A DNA stretch of 64,000 nucleotides from Aureobasidium sp. EXF-3400 (lineage: Eukaryota; Ascomycota; Dothideomycetes; Dothideales; Saccotheciaceae): the NCBI GenBank assembly GCA_024195585.1, contig SWBL01000092.1, positions 89,329 through 153,328 of the forward strand, written 5' to 3'. Position numbers and translations under genes: made by a program. The notes beneath the pieces were generated by a model that searched no databases, was not told the origin of the DNA, and worked only from the letters and a program-made list of their open reading frames with translations. Positions 41,818-53,132 of the stretch are shown piece after piece (the first letter of the stretch is position 1; each line of letters opens with the position of its first letter).

Positions 41818-43556
41818 ATGGGAATCTTGGCCACTGTTACTGACGCCGTTTCGGTGCATCTGAGCGACAAGCCTATCTGGCTCGCTGTGTCCATCGTCGC
41901 CGGCGCAACATTCGCTCTCGCCATTGTCCTCAATGTTCTGTCGCAACTACTGCCCGTCCGTCGCAAGGGTTCCGAGCCGCCACTCGTCTTCCACTGGGTG
42001 CCCTTCATTGGCAGCACCATCACCTACGGCATTGACCCCTACAAGTTCTTCTTCAATTGCCGCGAACAGGTCTGTTTCTGTCTCCAACAACTCTTGCCCC
42101 GAAGCCTCCCCAACTGACTCTCTTGTTCGCAGTACGGCGATGTCTTCACCTTCATCTTGCTCGGCAAGAAGACGACTGTCTGTCTCGGTACCAAGGGCAA
42201 CGACTTCATCCTGAACGGAAAGCTCAAGGATGTCAACGCCGAAGAGATCTACAGCCCCCTGACCACTCCCGTCTTTGGCACCGATGTCGTCTACGATTGC
42301 CCCAACTCCAAGCTCATGGAGCAGAAGAAGTTTGTCAAGTTTGGCTTGACTACCGACGCCCTCCGCTCCTACGTATCCGTCATCTCCGCCGAGACAAAGG
42401 ACTTCTTCAAGAACTCCAACTGGTTCAAGGGCGATGCTGGCCAGCTCAACGTCTCCAAGGCCATGGCCGAGTTGACAATCTACACCGCCAGTCGTTCGCT
42501 CCAGGGCAAGGAAGTCCGCGCCAAGTTCGACAGCACCTTCGCCGACCTGTACCACGATCTCGACATGGGCTTCACTCCTATCAACTTCATGCTTCCCTGG
42601 GCCCCTCTTCCTCAGAACCGCAAGCGCGACGCTGCTCAACGCAAGATGACCGAGACATACATGGAAATTATTAAGGCCAGACGCGACAGCGGCAAGACCG
42701 AGCCCGAGGACGGCGAAACTGACATGATCTGGAACCTGATGAACTGCGAATACAAGACTGGCCAGATGATTCCCGACAAGGAGATTGCTCACATGATGAT
42801 TGCTCTGCTCATGGCTGGTCAACACAGTTCCTCCGCCTCTATCTCATGGATTCTCCTCCGTTTGGCTTCTCGCCCGGACATCATCGAGGAATTGCTTGCC
42901 GAACAGAAGGCCGTTCTTGGTGCCGACCTGCCCGCTTTGACCTTCGAGGATCTCTCCCGTCTGCCCCTGCACTCTCAAGTCGTCAAGGAGACTCTGCGTA
43001 TTCATAGCCCTATTCACAGCATCATGCGTGCTGTCAAGTCGCCCATGCCTGTAGAAGGTACTCCCTACGTCATCCCTACCACTCACGTTCTGCTCGCTGC
43101 TCCCGGTGTTACATCCAAGTCTTCCGAGTACTTCCCCGAACCTGATCTCTGGGAGCCCCATCGCTGGGACGCCGAGGCTAGCGAAAAGTACACAAATCTT
43201 AAGCCTATCATGGCTGCCAATGCCGAAGACGACGAGAAGACTGATTATGGTTACGGTTTGGTATCCAAGGGCGCCAGCTCGCCTTATCTTCCCTTCGGTG
43301 CTGGTAGACATCGTTGCATTGGTGAGCAATTTGCCTACGTGCAGTTGCAAACCATTCTAGTGACCATGGTCCAATCTTTCAAATTCCGCAACCTTGATGG
43401 TCGCGAGGGTGTTGTCAACACTGACTACTCGGTATGTCTTGATTCTGTCATTTCCTTTTTATTCTCTGTACTAACTCATTTTCACAGTCTCTGTTCTCGC
43501 GTCCTCTGTCACCGGCCTCGATCCATTACGAGAAGAGAGTTAGCGAGAAGGCATAG
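41818..43556 (+). CDS. CYP51: Sterol 14-alpha-demethylase, CYP51
   Basis: Three exons (41818-42069, 42133-43431, 43488-43556) give 539 aa. An N-terminal membrane anchor ([18 protein letters not shown]) is followed by [18 protein letters not shown]. Tyr138 lies in [10 protein letters not shown], the substrate-side Tyr (Y136/Y137 of other fungi), unchanged here. The I-helix is [19 protein letters not shown], the ExxR is in KETLRIH, and the heme loop [12 protein letters not shown] has Cys479 as iron ligand. The enzyme removes the 14-alpha methyl of lanosterol or eburicol in the ER during ergosterol synthesis and is the target of azoles. The last exon is only 23 codons long. The adjacent kinase gene ends 270 bp upstream on the same strand. 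Confidence 0.97.
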
Positions 43557-44107
43557 ACAACATAGATGGTTTCAGATTTGTACAGCTTTGTAATTCACGG
43601 CATGGTGATAGAGGTCTACGTTTTATGGACAAGCATCGATACTCCCTGGTGTGCATTTTCAGCACCCAATGCATTCTTATAATTTCAGTTCCTTTCCTCC
43701 TTATTTACAATTGTTACCTCTTGAAGTTCTAGGTCACATAGGCCGTTGGTCTGACCAGTATCGATAAGTGCCGGTACTTGTTTTCGTTGAGTGAACGTGA
43801 AGCAGGAAAGGGCTTGCTGAAAAGCTCGGATCTGGGCGAGACAGCAAAAGTTTGGTCTAATTTGCGACGATAAAACTTTTTCTTTCACTTTCCTACAACT
43901 CCGGCCAGATATTTTTGATGGTCAGAATATTCAACAACACCTTGTTTTTGCGCCGCCCTTTGTTCTGGCAATGCACGACTATTCTCCGACAAGGTGATCG
44001 TCGATGCGACAACTTACCGGCGTACCTATGTGGTGCATCGGGTCGTGAATGAGGGGGCTTGTTTTGCGATATCGTCAAGTATCGTAAGATCGCCGACGTT
44101 GTTATTA
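43557..44107. other. Intergenic, CYP51 3' side
   Basis: No gene recognised between the CYP51 stop and the tRNA-Ile gene. Short frames only. Confidence 0.5.
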
Positions 44108-44208
44108 ATCCCTGTGACGCAGCGGCTAGCGTGTCGTTCTTATAAGTGCTCCAGAGGAGCAGCTTATGCAGTTATGCGAAAGTCGCGAGTTCGAATCTCG
44201 CTAGGGAT
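44108..44208 (+). tRNA. tRNA-Ile (TAT), intron-containing, one weak stem
   Basis: Acceptor stem ATCCCTG/TAGGGAT, D-stem ACGC/GCGT and T-arm GCGAG-TTCGAAT-CTCGC pair well. The anticodon loop begins CTTATA, giving anticodon TAT. An intron of about 28 nt follows, containing its own CTCC/GGAG hairpin. The anticodon stem is the weakest part: TCGTT pairs with a TGCGA-like strand with one mismatch and one G-T. TAT-anticodon tRNA-Ile genes with introns are normal in fungi. Confidence 0.75.
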
Positions 44209-45167
44209 ACTTTTTGTCTTTTTGACTGATCTTTACACGCGTCAGGCAGTATGGATCTTTTTCCTTTTGCACCTCCGCTCAATGGCAAAGATAGGTACTA
44301 TCATGATTCAGGTTTCGTTTTCATGGTTCTCGCAGGTGCAACTTTTGGTCGGCATGAGTGGTTACAGTCTCTGACGTGCTCCAAGACGTGAGATAGGCTT
44401 CATTCATGCCTGAAGCCTTCAATGTCTTGTTTCGCAGTTCGCCATCTAAGTCATTACTCACATGCACGTAGTTGCGGCAAGAATTGATTGCCAGTCTTAT
44501 CTGTGGTCATGTACACGTGCTTCTGATGGTTGATAGCCAGATTGTATGACGGCCATCCGCGTGAGACCGGCAGGCTGCGATGTCATATGCGGCATGGAGG
44601 GGAGGCAGCAGCGACCTTCTAGAAATTTGTCCCTCCTACTAATTCAAGACATTCCATCTGTACCACGTCTGCTGCCTGGCCTTCGACTACCGTACAACAG
44701 CATATAACCAGACTATCGCAATTGAATCAACAAACTGCAATCGCAAACCGTCGCCTTGATCAGCGAGACCGGAGTTAAAAGCCCCGCCACGTGATTGTTC
44801 AGCAGAACCCCTCATCCGAGTCTCGATCGCATCCATCCATCCAGAAGTTCCCACCCACAGACAACCGCATTTTTGCTTTTCAACTTTCGCCCACTCCAAC
44901 TCATTCACAACGGCGTCTTTCAGGCAAACAAGATTCGCTCTCGTCGCCCGTCACTCGCCCACCACGCTATCACCCCGCCGTCTGCTCGGCGCAAAGCCGC
45001 GACAGTCACAAAGGCCGCTTTTCGGATCCAACAGGACTTCGTTCAACAGTCTTCGCTCAGTCTACCACCAACCCACGATCAACCCTTTCGCTCAATCCTC
45101 TCAATCGCAATCGTTCCGTATCTTCCGGGAACGTCGTCAACATCATACACTCTCGAATCTCGTCGCC
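44209..45167. other. Intergenic upstream of NMNAT
   Basis: Nearly 1 kb that presumably includes the NMNAT promoter and 5' UTR. The last 350 bp are C/T-rich on the plus strand, as is common in fungal leaders, and this makes long frames without homology (44791-45397). No independent gene is supported. Confidence 0.5.
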
Positions 45168-46114
45168 ATGTCTGCTGCACCCTCCGGAACCATGACAATG
45201 AACGAATACACATTTCCCACCGAGCGCCTACAATCACAACTCAGGGACCCGTCAAGGACGCCGCTGGTACTCGTGGCTTGCGGTTCCTTCAGTCCCATCA
45301 CCTTCTTGCATCTAAGAATGTTCGAAATGGCTGCCGATTACGCCCGCTTCAACACAAATTTCGAGGTTGTCGGCGCATACATCAGTGCTGTCGGTGATGC
45401 GTACAAGAAGAGTGGCCTCGTCAAGGCCGAACACAGAATCAACATGTGCAGTCTAGCAGTTGAGCAAAGCAGCTGGATCAGTGGTATGTTCTGGAACCCG
45501 TGATGAATGTCCGATATCGAGTATCTGACTGTGATGCTGCAGTGGACCCATGGGAGGCTCTTCACGAAGACTACCTCGAGACAGCAAAGGTGCTCGATCA
45601 CTTTGAGCACGAAATCAACACAGTCCGCGGACCCTTCGATACTCCGCAAGGCCCTAAGAAAGCCAAGATTGCCCTGCTCGCTGGTGCAGATCTGATCCAA
45701 ACTATGTCTGCTCCTGGTGTCTGGGCACCCAAAGATATCGACTACATCTTGAGCAATTTCGGCGCTTTCATCATCGAGGTGCGTGACTACCATATCCTTC
45801 TCCTCATAATGACCAATTTCTAACACACAAGATAGAGAGGTGGCACAGACATTGACGAAGCTCTGTCAACACTGCAACAATGGAAAGACAACATCCATGT
45901 TGTACAGCAGCTGGTGCAAAACGATATCTCTAGCACGAAGATCCGCCTATTCCGCAAACGCGACATGAGCATCCGCTACTTGGTGCCTGAGCCTGTAGTG
46001 AAGTACATTGAAGAACAGGGTCTGTACGATGAGGACGGTGCAAGCAGTACACACGAGGCGCAGAACTCGAAGAAGGCTGGTGAGAGCGCGGGCGCTCCCT
46101 CGCAGAGCATGTAA
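45168..46114 (+). CDS. NMA1: Nicotinamide/nicotinate mononucleotide adenylyltransferase (NMNAT)
   Basis: Three exons (45168-45483, 45543-45778, 45836-46114) give 276 aa. The nucleotidyltransferase signature is at 39-50 (GSFSPITFLHLR; the first-His slot of the usual HxGH-like motif reads T-F-L-H here, as in eukaryotic NMNATs). VGAYISAVGDAYKKSGL, the Trp of DPWEAL, LLAGADLIQTM, FIIERGGTD and ISSTKIR (ATP-binding SSTxxR) all fit. The enzyme joins ATP with NMN or NaMN to make NAD or deamido-NAD. A short disordered tail ends the protein. The stop is 51 bp from the UTP11 stop, tail to tail. Confidence 0.94.
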
Positions 46115-46165
46115 TATTATTGTTTTTGGCTCCATGTCCTTTTAGAAGACTCAACACACACACTT

Positions 46166-47096
46166 TTAACGCTTCCTCTCCCTGACCTTGAACTTGACGC
46201 CCTCTTTGTTGGTGCCTCCAACGGTGTTGTTCATGCGTGCCCGTTGGTGTTCGAGTTGACTCAGGGCAGCAGACAGATCGCGCTCGCGGTCCTTGAGCGC
46301 TCCCAGTTGGTTCTCCAGCACTTCCTGGGCGCGTCTCTTCTTCCGTCGCTGTCTGATCTCTTCTTTTGAAAGACTCTTGGTGTCGCTTTCCTCATCCTCA
46401 CTCTTGCCATCTTCACTGCCACTTCCCTCTCCACCAATACCATCCAGATCATCGAGTCCATCAAGGTCACCCAGATCCGCAAGATCATCCAGATCCAAAT
46501 CCATATCCTCATCATCACTAAACTCCTCCATCTTACCCCCCACCTCCTCAACTTCCTCACCATCCTCATCAAAGACCTTCCTCTTACTCACCCCCCTCGC
46601 ATCCACTCCCGTGCTCATCAACACCGCCTGTTTCTCAATCTTTTCTCTCGCACGACGGGTTTGTTGCAACACAGTTTGTAGGTACCCTGCATCCTGCGTC
46701 TTTAGCAATTTTACCACGTCCATGTTCATGGGCGTTTGAGAGCCATTGGCTGTGCCGCGCGAGGATTGTTGAACGCCTTTTTTTGTGGTTCGTGAGATCA
46801 TGCCGAAGGCGAATTCGTCGGGGTTACGGTGGGCGGCTTTTTCGCGCAAGACTTTGAGGCGGCGTTTTTTTTCATTGTGGTCTTTGGCTCTGAGGGTGTA
46901 GTCCTATGGGTGGAAGGTTAGTGATGAGATCTTTTTTATGAGGATTGGGTATGTTGTGAGGTTCGAGTGCTTTTGAACAGAGCGGGATAGGAAAACGAAC
47001 CTTGTGTTTTTCCAAGAGACCCCATTTCTGACGTTCGAGTGGTTGGGCGCGCTCTTTGTGATTGCGCCTTTGGACTGCGTTGCGCATCGACGACAT
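46166..47096 (-). CDS. UTP11: U3 snoRNP/SSU processome protein UTP11
   Basis: Two exons (47096-47001 and 46903-46166) give 277 aa. The N-terminus is diagnostic: [20 protein letters not shown], then [20 protein letters not shown], followed by [15 protein letters not shown]. The middle carries a long Asp-rich tract (residues ~150-190) and the end a Lys/Arg-rich helix region. UTP11 is part of the small-subunit processome needed for 18S rRNA maturation in the nucleolus. The acidic Asp-Leu repeat is longer than in yeast UTP11. Confidence 0.95.
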
Positions 47097-47980
47097 GATG
47101 GGCTGAGTTTCTAGTGGAGGTTTGCTTCCTTATTTGGATCCTCTCTTTTGTAGACTCCTATGTTGGCAGTAGTGTGTCGGTTTCGACCGGAGAGCTGAGA
47201 CGTAGACTCGTGGCGGAAGGGTGATGTTGTGAAGAAAGTCGTTCGCGAAAAAAGTTCTGGATGGAAAGTCGAGAACTCGGCGGCTCGGCGAAGAGGAACG
47301 CGGAGGAGAGGGAGGAGAAAGTCTGGGCTTGGCGGTGTTTGATGCATGGATCTTGACCAAGTCTTCCATGGTGACCCTGTTTCATTACTATCGCAAAGAT
47401 TGCAATTGACGGTGATGTTGGACCCATATTGCAAGTCAGAAGTTTGTGTATGAATGAGAGAAAAAGTCGTGATGGTATTCTTTCTTGTACTATGTAATTA
47501 CTATCTCTATAGAGCGTGATACCGTGACCGATCTTGCTCTTCTGAACCGTCAAATTGTGATGTCCTCTTCGTAGTCAGGTGTGTTTACCACCCTGCACAC
47601 ACAAGGGCAGGAGATGTGAAGCTGTGCTTCTGGGAGTGCCATCTGATGCGATTAGCTGCATCTGCACCATCTAGCAGCGTCGCACTGCCTGGACTTTCTG
47701 GCTCTTTGGATCGAACTGGGTGATTTATCCTTCAGCCTGCTTCGATCTTGCACCTGGACAGATTCATAGGTTCTCCCTTGGTTTGTGAAGCAAGCGAGAG
47801 CGGTGCGCGTGGACGCGGCACTAACGCAAGAGTCGACAGACTTTGTATCTACTCTCGTCCTGCAAGCGAGATATAGGGCGAGAAGATAGCCCCGGCGTAC
47901 CTCTGGTTTTAATGTTGGATATCAGGGATCTGTTGTTGTGGCTGGAATTGAGGTTGTAGTCCCGGCAGACGAAACCTTGT
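47097..47980. other. Intergenic between UTP11 start and POP4 stop
   Basis: This holds the UTP11 promoter and the POP4 3' side. Frames of 100-130 codons on the minus strand have no homology or composition suggesting protein. Nothing else was recognised. Confidence 0.5.
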
Positions 47981-48742
47981 TCACAGATTGGGATCAATAT
48001 GTTGTTTGAACTTCCTGTTCGCGCGGTCGGCAGGTCTGTTCTCGAACTGTGATCCATGAAGTTCGAAAATGAAGGGTTTGCGCGGCTCGACCATTTGGCT
48101 ATCGCCGTCGTCGTCCTGTTCGGCAAAGGGTACTTCGAATCTAAAAACCGTGAACTCCTTGGGCACAGCTATATGGTGTCAGCAAAGGGTCATGGTGATG
48201 GAGGGAAAAAGGAATAGCATACTCTTGAGCTCGTTCTTGGGAGTGATGATTTCCATGGTGAATTTCGTATCCTTGACAACAATTCCCGTAATGCCTACTC
48301 TTCCCACACAGCGACATCTTACAACATCAACCATAGCACCGTGATAATCCGCACTAGCCAGCAAGGGACCAACAGCAGCAGCATTCACATAGCGCGACTG
48401 ACCCATGCTCAGAATCTCGCGCATATAGGCACACCATAACTTCCAAATAGGCACATAGATATTGTATTTGCGCTGAGCCTCCGGAATATCATAGACACCC
48501 AGCACTCTTTTTTGCTTTGCGGTCAAGGGACGAGGTTTTTTTGATGTGCGATTCGCTTTTGCTTTTTCTATTCTTGCTTTTTGTCGTTGAGAGCGAACAT
48601 TGTCGCTAGGGTCGGGAGAGGAGGGTCGAAGTAGAAGAGGTCGGTTCTGCACTTTTTCGCGGAAGATCTGGGAGGCGGCAGCGGGCTCGTGGGCGCGGGC
48701 GAGGAGAGATTGAGCTGGGTGCTCCTTTTCTGACGGTGGCAT
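47981..48742 (-). CDS. POP4: RNase P/MRP subunit POP4 (Rpp29)
   Basis: Two exons (48742-48223 and 48168-47981) give 235 aa. The basic N-terminus ends in SKKPRPLTAKQKRVLGVYDI, then the POP4/UPF0086 core runs through YVPIWKLWCAYMREIL, LLASADYHGAMVDVVRCRCV and GITGIVVKDTKFTMEIITPK. Exon 2 continues TVPKEFTVFRFEVPF to FIFELHGSQFENRPADRANR, with the typical C-terminal KFKQH. POP4 is a shared protein of RNase P and RNase MRP, used for tRNA 5' processing and rRNA processing. Its start is 146 bp from the divergent Alba-like gene. Confidence 0.94.
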
Positions 48743-48888
48743 GATGGTGTATAGACGGATGTATGATCAAGAGGTGGTCGCAAAAAGATGTGGATGCGAT
48801 GCAAACTTGGCTTGGCGGGCTTCATCAAGGTGGTTGATTTTGCGACTTTTTGTTCCGAATCTCAAACATCACACACATCAAACTCGTC

Positions 48889-49393
48889 ATGGCTCCATCT
48901 ACCCCTGATCTGTCGGCTAAGTATACAGTTCTGCAGTTGAGTGTAATATCCTCGAGCAGTATCTCGAATAGGACAACGTCTTTGATCACCCACATCAAAT
49001 CGACGCCAGTCGACAGCAAACCTGCTGTTGTCGCTCTCCACGCCAAAGCTCCTGTCGTCAATAAACTTATCAGCGTTGTTGAGATCGCGAAGAGGGAGCT
49101 GAAAGACAACAACCAGAAAGTGTACCAGTACAATGCCCTCGGTTCTGAGCTTGTCCAGTCTACGCCTGCGACCAAGCCTGCTACTGACCAAGATGCCATG
49201 AGCGATGAGGAGCCTGCGTTTGAGAAGATTGAGCAGAAGATCACTGTCAAGAATGTGCCTACGATGACTACTTACTTGAGTCTCACGTCCGTCAAGGAGC
49301 TTAAGCAAGCTTATGGGTACTCATATCTTTCTGTATACTACATGCTACGTGTGCCTTGCTGACATCTTACTTTGTAGTGAGCAAGTCAATTGA
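48889..49393 (+). CDS. Alba-like DNA/RNA-binding protein, C-terminus cut by an in-frame stop
   Basis: Exon 1 (48889-49316) and exon 2 start (49378) join to 147 aa ending GEQVN at TGA 49391-49393. The body resembles Alba-domain proteins: KPAVVALHAKAPVVNKLISV, VEIAKRELKDNNQKVYQYNA, LGSELVQS, then ITVKNVPTMTTYLSL. Past the stop the same frame reads YIEDVGLGFYTIVALNVPKM, which looks like the last strands of the fold, so TGA may have replaced TGG. Eukaryotic Alba proteins include POP6/Rpp25 and POP7/Rpp20 of RNase P/MRP, which suits the divergent POP4 neighbour. Whether the truncated protein folds is unknown; an unrecognised splice is the alternative. Confidence 0.6.
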
Positions 49394-49612
49394 TACATCG
49401 AAGACGTCGGACTCGGGTTCTACACTATTGTTGCACTCAACGTCCCCAAGATGGTATTGTGCCTATTGATGGCTAGATACAAGCATTGCCGTCGAAGGAA
49501 AAAGACGAATGCAATGCTCAAGATCACTCCCTCGAATGTCATGGTCCTAAATCTCTCGCCCTTATCTCATCCTCATCAACTCTCTTTTCCTCTTCTGCTG
49601 GAACCTTCTGGC

Positions 49613-51424
49613 TCAATCATAATCTAGGCCCCCGACAGGCCATCCATCTGCATCCTTTTCTCCTGCAGACGACTTCGACTCGGATTCTGCTCCTGCCTGA
49701 GTCTCACTATCCTCCTCGGTCGCATCTCCCGACTCATCAATCTCGCTTTCGGAAAGCTTGACTCCATCTTCTTCCTTCACTCCTTCCTCGTCTGCCGTGC
49801 CGGAAATCTTGCAATCGCACGGATCCGCTTCATGCCACGTTCTAGTGAATCTTCTGAAAAGGTTGTCTTTGAGCTCCCAACGACCTGCCACAGCTGCCAA
49901 CACGGATGTGAATTCCAGATGGCACACGCCCTGTTCATCTCTGCTGGCGTCGAGTACGTTGTCACGCTTGGTTCCTGGTGGCCTGGTGGCTCTGCAGAGA
50001 GTCTCCAGTGTGATGTCTTCATGGAGACCCTGAACGGCCAAGCAGCGTGAGATGCCATTGTACATCATATCGTCGGCCAGGTATCCATTGACGGGGTAGG
50101 ATGGTGTTTTGAGGAGACTGAACTTTGGCTCGACCTTATCTTCCACAGATCTGACGAAGTTGCGGGCGTCTTTGGCCTGCAAGAATGTGATTGTCATCGT
50201 CTTGCTTTTGATGGATGGCGTGATGTTCATCAGTTGAGTGTTCATTGACTGGACCTTGACAATCATGCCTCCTGAAACCATGCGCATCACATCTGTTTCT
50301 GACTTAGACTGGGGTATGTCTGTGACGAGCACCGTGCGGAACGTATCCTCGCTCGGAGCAGGGTCATACATGACCAGTGCCTGGTTCTTTCGGAGCTCTG
50401 CTGCATGCTTCTGCTTCGCCTCTTCCATCTGCTCCTCGGTCAAGGATTCTTCAAGCTTTTCAACTGCTGTGTCCTCGGACGCTTCTTCATCATCCTCGGG
50501 AAACTGCATAAGATCTTCTTGCTCCTCCGGCTTGGTGATCTTCTCCTCTGGCTTAGCCCATCTAGATGAGCTGATGCCTTTGTCTGTGGGTGTTTGGTTC
50601 TTGTAGCGATCCGAGAGGCTCTTGAGCGTAAGCAAATCGGGAGTCTTCGCATTCTGTCCTTTGAGAGCTGGAAGAGATCGTGCATCGCTGCTGATGCTCG
50701 GAAGCATGTTCTCGCTGGACACATCGCCGCTGTTTTCGAAAGTGAGAAGTGTGCCTTCCTTCTTGCTAGTGTCGACTGGCTCATTTTTCGCTTCGTTTTG
50801 CTTCAGAAAAGCGAGACATTTGGCTCTGAATGTCTGTTCAGATCCGGGGCCGGTAGGGACAGGACGTGTCTTTTTAGGTATGAGAATTGGCGAGTGCACG
50901 GAATCCACTGGCATATTTTCATCACCCCAAGTGAGTAGATCGTCCTCCCCGACCTTCTGCTTGACCATCTGCTCTCTTCCTCCATCTCTTCTCGGCTCTG
51001 CCTCTGGCCTGTTCTCTGGTTGAGTTCTGGATTCGGGTCCGCGGTCATACCTCTCGAGTTTTCTGCCGCGATACTGGGTATCTTCTCTGAAAGCTGGTGT
51101 CGCAGATCTTTGGTCGCGTGTGGCGAGCTGTCGGGCCATGTGAGTGATACATTGCTGTGCCAATGCATGCTGCTCTCTCTCGATCCTCAATTCAGTCTCC
51201 AGTGTTGCTAGACTTCTGACCATCTCCATGACGTCGGCCATGTGAGGATCTTTTGTCGTGAAGGCCATACTGTTCAGAGGAGGCTGTGGGAGGATTGGTG
51301 CTTGAGGGAGATTCTGCTGAGGAAGGAAGGAAGAGGGATGATGTTGAGGATGGAAGGAGAAGGGAGGATGTTGAGGGTGGGATGTATGCTGAGAGGAGAA
51401 GGTCGAAGGAGGAAGCTGCCACAT
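49613..51424 (-). CDS. Uncharacterised 603-aa protein with RRM-like C-terminal region
   Basis: Intronless from ATG 51424; the frame is open further upstream but without an ATG. Layout: a Pro/His/Gln-rich start (SSQHTSHPQHPPFSFHPQHH), a short predicted coiled coil (VMEMVRSLATLETELRIERE), about 250 disordered charged residues, an acidic stretch (EDDEEASEDTAVEKLEESLT), then a folded-looking part. This runs from FRTVLVTDIPQSKSETDVMR through KTMTITFLQAKDARNFVRSV, reminiscent of a degenerate RRM, and ends in an acidic tail. Similar proteins exist in ascomycetes without a clear function. RNA binding is a weak inference from the strand pattern. Confidence 0.75.
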   Translation of the reverse strand: MWQLPPSTFSSQHTSHPQHPPFSFHPQHHPSSFLPQQNLPQAPILPQPPLNSMAFTTKDPHMADVMEMVRSLATLETELRIEREQHALAQQCITHMARQLATRDQRSATPAFREDTQYRGRKLERYDRGPESRTQPENRPEAEPRRDGGREQMVKQKVGEDDLLTWGDENMPVDSVHSPILIPKKTRPVPTGPGSEQTFRAKCLAFLKQNEAKNEPVDTSKKEGTLLTFENSGDVSSENMLPSISSDARSLPALKGQNAKTPDLLTLKSLSDRYKNQTPTDKGISSSRWAKPEEKITKPEEQEDLMQFPEDDEEASEDTAVEKLEESLTEEQMEEAKQKHAAELRKNQALVMYDPAPSEDTFRTVLVTDIPQSKSETDVMRMVSGGMIVKVQSMNTQLMNITPSIKSKTMTITFLQAKDARNFVRSVEDKVEPKFSLLKTPSYPVNGYLADDMMYNGISRCLAVQGLHEDITLETLCRATRPPGTKRDNVLDASRDEQGVCHLEFTSVLAAVAGRWELKDNLFRRFTRTWHEADPCDCKISGTADEEGVKEEDGVKLSESEIDESGDATEEDSETQAGAESESKSSAGEKDADGWPVGGLDYD

Positions 51425-53132
51425 GTTGGTTATATAGACGAGCAAGGAAGAGATGAGTGATAGAGATATGAATATTCCGGTATCGAGATGCGAGAGAATT
51501 GATGTGATACTAAAGAAGTGAAATCGAAGAGGTGATGTCAAACAAGTCGTGCTCGGGGCTGATGATGAGTGCAATCCAAGAAGGACTGAGTCCGCTCTTA
51601 CCTACTCTAGCACTGAAGTGATGGTAAACAGAAGATACTCAGCTCTGGAAAGTGAGCCAATTCCAGACCTCGACTGCAAGAAGGAAATCGCTTGAGTCTG
51701 CTACATTGCGCATTTGATCTTGGACCCAAGTTATCATGATAAATTGCAAACTGTTTTTGCTCCATCACAGATATCGATACACAAGGAGACTGCTTGGCAC
51801 GACATATCTGTTACAACATTGGCTCTGCATGGAGTATGGGTATCGTTGCATCGTCATCTCAGTCAAATGGTTTAATCGAGGTACTGCAGCACATGAAGGC
51901 TGGTATGATTTTGAAAGTACCGTGCTGTTACGGTATATACTGAATCTCAATGTTAATCCTGCTGAAACCTAACAGTATTGTCATAACTTTGAACAAAGCC
52001 GGTTCGTGATCCGCCACACTCTCGAGATATGTGGGAAAAAGTTGTCCGCGGACAGATGGAAGTTTTTGTAACCATCTCGCTATGCAAACGTGATAATACT
52101 CCTCTGTTTGATGCTGGCTCGAAGTTAATGATGGAGAGTTGGGTCAACAAGCCATAAAAGTATCGTTGCTTGACGGGATGTCACTTCAAGTTTAGGAAGG
52201 ATGCTTAAAGATCGAGTCTGCTAAAGCAGGAGAGCAAGAGATGTTGGTTCTAGTGATGATGATGCGAAGGTTCAGGAAACTTGAACAGACGGTATGGGTG
52301 CTCTATACCATGTCTGATGCGATAAGAGCGACTGTTCATTCAATTGAGGAGTCTCTGAAAGTTCGAGTCGAGACGTTCAATGATCGTCCGGGGGCTCTGG
52401 TCGTTCCGCTAGTTCTGCGAGTCTTCTCCGAGGTATCTCATCCGATACCAATGGTGAACAACCACTACCCTCAGAGGTGGCCGACATGCAGTCGCGTTCC
52501 ACAAATCTAGACTCATCTGCTTCTACAGAGTTCATCAATTCTAGATCTATCGCGAGAGCAGCGCCTAAGTTACTCAAAACAGCAGTCTCTCTTCTCGATA
52601 GTAAACTTTCGACAGATGAAGGAACCAAAGGTAATTGTCAAATACCATCGGATGCCGCCCCTCCGATCTCGGCAAACAATCATGATCTACCCCGCTCCCC
52701 CAGCAATTTCTCCACTCCCCCCAGCTAAGCACGGTCCTTAATCAAGCCCCCAAAAACCTTCTCAATTGACAAGCAACACACAAGCCATGCCACTGTGCCC
52801 CAAAGGCGCGGAGAAAAGACGCCCAGGGCGCTCGATAAGCTCAACGTCATATCAGTTCATTGCAACCACGGCACGTTTTTCGTACCAAACAGCAGCCTTT
52901 GATTGGACGAGAACAACATGCAAAGGAGACTGGTAGGTCAGAAAAGCAAAAACGGGAGAACGTATATAAAGGATCACATGAAAGTATGCATCGGCTGGAG
53001 GGATCGACCGGTTATGCTCTGATCATAGCCAACCGTGTCTGAGTACATAGTCAAGGTCATCTGCTTGCGCTTGTCCCTACCTTTTGGTTTTCTGGTTTTT
53101 GTGTCACCATTCGCTGCTGATATTTTACAACA
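51425..53132. other. Long intergenic region upstream of the MFS gene
   Basis: About 1.7 kb. Two overlapping plus-strand frames (52241-52510 with ATG; 52477-52728 with ATG) and one minus-strand frame (52377-52628) compete. None has a recognisable motif, so none is called. The distal end is presumably the transporter promoter. Confidence 0.45.

Noticed and set aside
41947..42825. 292-codon minus-strand frame opposite CYP51
   Set aside because: Antisense shadow caused by codon bias; no domain and no splice context.
51425..51574. N-terminal extension of the 603-aa protein with a membrane-like segment
   Set aside because: The extension has no ATG; the first methionine codon is at 51424.
52241..52728. 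Two overlapping short plus-strand genes
   Set aside because: They overlap each other and a minus-strand frame; none has a recognisable domain or splice support.
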